Shown here: in pieces, positions 62,231 to 64,000 of the stretch
Numbering within the stretch: the first letter of the stretch is position 1
How the letters are laid out: each line of letters starts with the position of its first letter
Assembly: GCF_002742625.1 (NCBI RefSeq)
Contig: NZ_PEBF01000001.1
Span: 4,030,001-4,094,000 of the forward strand
Direction: 5' to 3'
DNA length: 64,000 nucleotides
From: Caulobacter sp. FWC2
Lineage (GTDB): Bacteria; Pseudomonadota; Alphaproteobacteria; Caulobacterales; Caulobacteraceae
Made by a program: the position numbers and the translations under genes
The notes under the pieces: generated by a model
Database searches by the model: none
Told to the model about the DNA's origin: nothing
The model's input: the letters and a program-made list of their open reading frames with translations, nothing else

Positions 62231-63891
62231 CCCGCCGCGACAACACCCGCGTCATCCGCCCCGCCACCGGGACGCAGCTCACCGCCAAGTCCTGGCTGAC
62301 CGAAGCGCCCTTGCGGATGCTGATGAACAACCTGCACCCCGACGTCGCCGAGCGGCCCGAGGAGCTGGTCGTCTATGGCGGCATCGGCCGCGCCGCCCGC
62401 GACTGGGAGAGCTTCGACAAGATCGTCGAGACCCTGCGGCGGCTGGAGGACGACGAGACCCTGCTGGTGCAGTCCGGCAAGCCGGTCGGCGTCTTCCGCA
62501 CCCATGCCGACGCGCCGCGCGTGCTGATCGCCAATTCCAACCTGGTGCCGCGCTGGGCGACCTGGGAGCACTTCAACGAACTCGATCGCAAGGGCCTGGC
62601 CATGTACGGCCAGATGACGGCTGGCTCATGGATCTATATCGGCGCCCAGGGCATCGTGCAGGGCACCTATGAGACCTTCGTCGAGATGGGCCGCCAGCAC
62701 CATGGCGGCGACCTGTCGGGCAAGTGGCTGCTGACAGCGGGCCTGGGCGGCATGGGCGGGGCCCAGCCCTTGGCGGCGGTGATGGCCGGGGCTTCATGCC
62801 TGGCCATCGAGTGCCAGCCCTCGCGGATCGAGATGCGGCTGCGCACCGGCTATCTCGACAAGTCGACCGACAGCGTCGACCAGGCCCTGGCGTGGATCGA
62901 AGAGTCGAGCGCCGCCAGGACCCCGATCTCGGTCGGCCTGCTGGGCAACGCCGCCGAGCTGTTGCCGGCGCTCTATGAGCGCGGCGTCCGTCCCGATCTG
63001 CTGACCGACCAGACCAGCGCCCATGACCCGATCAACGGCTATCTGCCGGCCGGCTGGACCCTGGACCAGTGGGCCGACGCCAAGGCGCGCGACCCCGCTT
63101 CGGTCGACAAGGCCGCCCGCGCCTCGATGGCCGTCCACGTCAAGGCCATGCTCGACTTCCAGGCCGCCGGCGTGCCGACCGTCGACTACGGCAACAACAT
63201 CCGCCAGATGGCGCTGGAGGAAGGCGTGACGAGCGCCTTCGATTTCCCCGGCTTCGTGCCGGCCTATATCCGCCCGCTGTTCTGCCGGGGAATCGGTCCG
63301 TTCCGCTGGGCGGCGCTGTCGGGGGATCCGGAAGACATCGCCAGGACCGACGCCAAGGTCAAGGAACTGATCCCGGACAATCCCCACCTGCACAACTGGC
63401 TCGACATGGCCGCCGAGAAGATCAAGTTCCAGGGCCTGCCGGCCCGCATCTGCTGGGTCGGCCTGGGCGACCGCCATCGCCTGGGCCTGGCCTTCAACGA
63501 AATGGTCGCCAGCGGCGAGCTGAAGGCCCCGATCGTGATTGGCCGCGACCACCTCGACTCCGGCTCGGTCGCCTCGCCCAACCGCGAGACCGAGGCCATG
63601 AAGGACGGCTCCGACGCGGTGTCGGACTGGCCGCTGCTGAACGCCCTGCTCAACACCGCCTCGGGCGCGACCTGGGTGTCGCTGCACCATGGCGGCGGGG
63701 TCGGCATGGGCTTCTCGCAGCACGCGGGGATGGTGATCGTCTGTGACGGGACCGAAGCCGCCGCCAAGCGCATCGCGCGGGTGCTGTGGAATGATCCGGC
63801 CAGCGGCGTCATGCGCCACGCCGACGCCGGCTACGACATCGCCATCGACTGCGCGCGGGAGAAGGGGCTGGACCTGCCGGGGATTCTTTAG
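62227..63891 (+). CDS. hutU: Urocanate hydratase HutU
   Basis: A 554-residue NAD-dependent enzyme that hydrates urocanate to imidazolonepropionate. Expected regions are present: [50 protein letters not shown] (NAD region), [35 protein letters not shown] with the conserved Cys, and [20 protein letters not shown] 62227 overlaps the hutG stop. It is the last gene of the hutIHGU operon and overlaps the convergent gene by four bases. Confidence 0.96.
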   Translation: MTRRDNTRVIRPATGTQLTAKSWLTEAPLRMLMNNLHPDVAERPEELVVYGGIGRAARDWESFDKIVETLRRLEDDETLLVQSGKPVGVFRTHADAPRVLIANSNLVPRWATWEHFNELDRKGLAMYGQMTAGSWIYIGAQGIVQGTYETFVEMGRQHHGGDLSGKWLLTAGLGGMGGAQPLAAVMAGASCLAIECQPSRIEMRLRTGYLDKSTDSVDQALAWIEESSAARTPISVGLLGNAAELLPALYERGVRPDLLTDQTSAHDPINGYLPAGWTLDQWADAKARDPASVDKAARASMAVHVKAMLDFQAAGVPTVDYGNNIRQMALEEGVTSAFDFPGFVPAYIRPLFCRGIGPFRWAALSGDPEDIARTDAKVKELIPDNPHLHNWLDMAAEKIKFQGLPARICWVGLGDRHRLGLAFNEMVASGELKAPIVIGRDHLDSGSVASPNRETEAMKDGSDAVSDWPLLNALLNTASGATWVSLHHGGGVGMGFSQHAGMVIVCDGTEAAAKRIARVLWNDPASGVMRHADAGYDIAIDCAREKGLDLPGIL

Positions 63892-64000
63892 CGCGCCAGC
63901 ATCCCCGCCGCCTCGGCGGGGCTCTTCTTGCCCGTATCGCGATCCACGGCGTAGTTGGCTGCCTGCATCGCCTTGACGTCGATGCTGCCGCCCAGCGGCG
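63888..64000 (-). CDS. 3' end of a probable glycine betaine/osmoprotectant ABC transporter substrate-binding protein
   Basis: Only the last 37 or so codons lie in the window. The translation contains [20 protein letters not shown] and [11 protein letters not shown] before TAA. This resembles the C-terminus of OpuC/YehZ-type glycine betaine binding proteins, where an L-N-x-x-V-D segment is followed by a P-E-x-x-A helix. The call is tentative because of the short length. It overlaps the hutU stop by four bases in the convergent direction. Confidence 0.45.
   Translation of the reverse strand, partial: PLGGSIDVKAMQAANYAVDRDTGKKSPAEAAGMLAR

Noticed and set aside
1..64000. CRISPR arrays, insertion sequences, prophage genes, rRNA
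   Set aside because: No regularly spaced repeats, transposase or integrase motifs, phage structural genes or rRNA sequence were recognised on either strand.

Overview
The window is a GC-rich, gene-dense bacterial chromosome segment that reads as a Caulobacter-type alphaproteobacterium. The evidence is four large TonB-dependent receptors (TBDRs), two of them next to FecI/FecR regulators; a LacI-TBDR-tryptophan halogenase-GH3 glucosidase locus; a protein that carries what looks like the LPS-anchoring domain of the Caulobacter S-layer protein RsaA; many ATGA/GTGA start-stop overlaps; and a probable leaderless mRNA. The genus is inferred from gene content, not from a marker gene. Codon use looks uniform, and I see no insertion sequence, prophage or CRISPR array.

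Layout. 1-8.3 kb: the end of an M14 peptidase, gamma-glutamyltransferase, and an ECF sigma / FecR / STN-TBDR surface-signalling set, probably for peptide or glutathione-like nutrients. 8.4-21.3 kb: a carbohydrate locus with an MHS-type MFS permease, a secreted cyclophilin, two tandem flavin-dependent halogenase-family proteins, a TBDR, a LacI regulator and a secreted GH3 glucosidase. LacI-type palindromes lie upstream of the permease and upstream of the TBDR/lacI pair. 21.3-26.1 kb: acyl-CoA synthetase, a translationally coupled copA-copB pair, a YbaK-type deacylase and a tRNA-Met followed by a possible gene remnant. 26.3-36.4 kb: four alpha/beta hydrolases, an isochorismatase-like hydrolase, a ToxR-type regulator, a four-PAS histidine kinase with a FixJ-type response regulator, and a small AraC regulator.

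36.6-39.0 kb: a compact Ter-type stress module (TerD, a probable divergent TelA-like protein, a TerF-like VWA protein). 39.1-40.6 kb: PadR coupled to a degenerate FtsW/RodA-like membrane protein. 40.6-43.4 kb: three esterase/hydrolase genes. 43.6-48.5 kb: a TetR regulator with two TetR heads in one chain, a TBDR and a PI-PLC-like phosphodiesterase. 48.6-53.3 kb: an STN-TBDR with a convergent FecR/sigma pair. 53.6-56.4 kb: AraC regulator, GFA protein, the RsaA-anchor-like protein and DUF1993. 56.5-63.9 kb: a complete histidine-utilisation locus (hutC-hutF divergent from hutI-hutH-hutG-hutU) with a HutC-type palindrome between the arms, then the 3' end of a probable glycine betaine transporter gene.

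The best candidates for something undescribed are the three-gene Ter module, the stand-alone S-layer-anchor-like protein, the PadR/SEDS-like pair and the two-headed TetR with its nearby repeated motif. Names come from motifs read by eye; no database search was possible.
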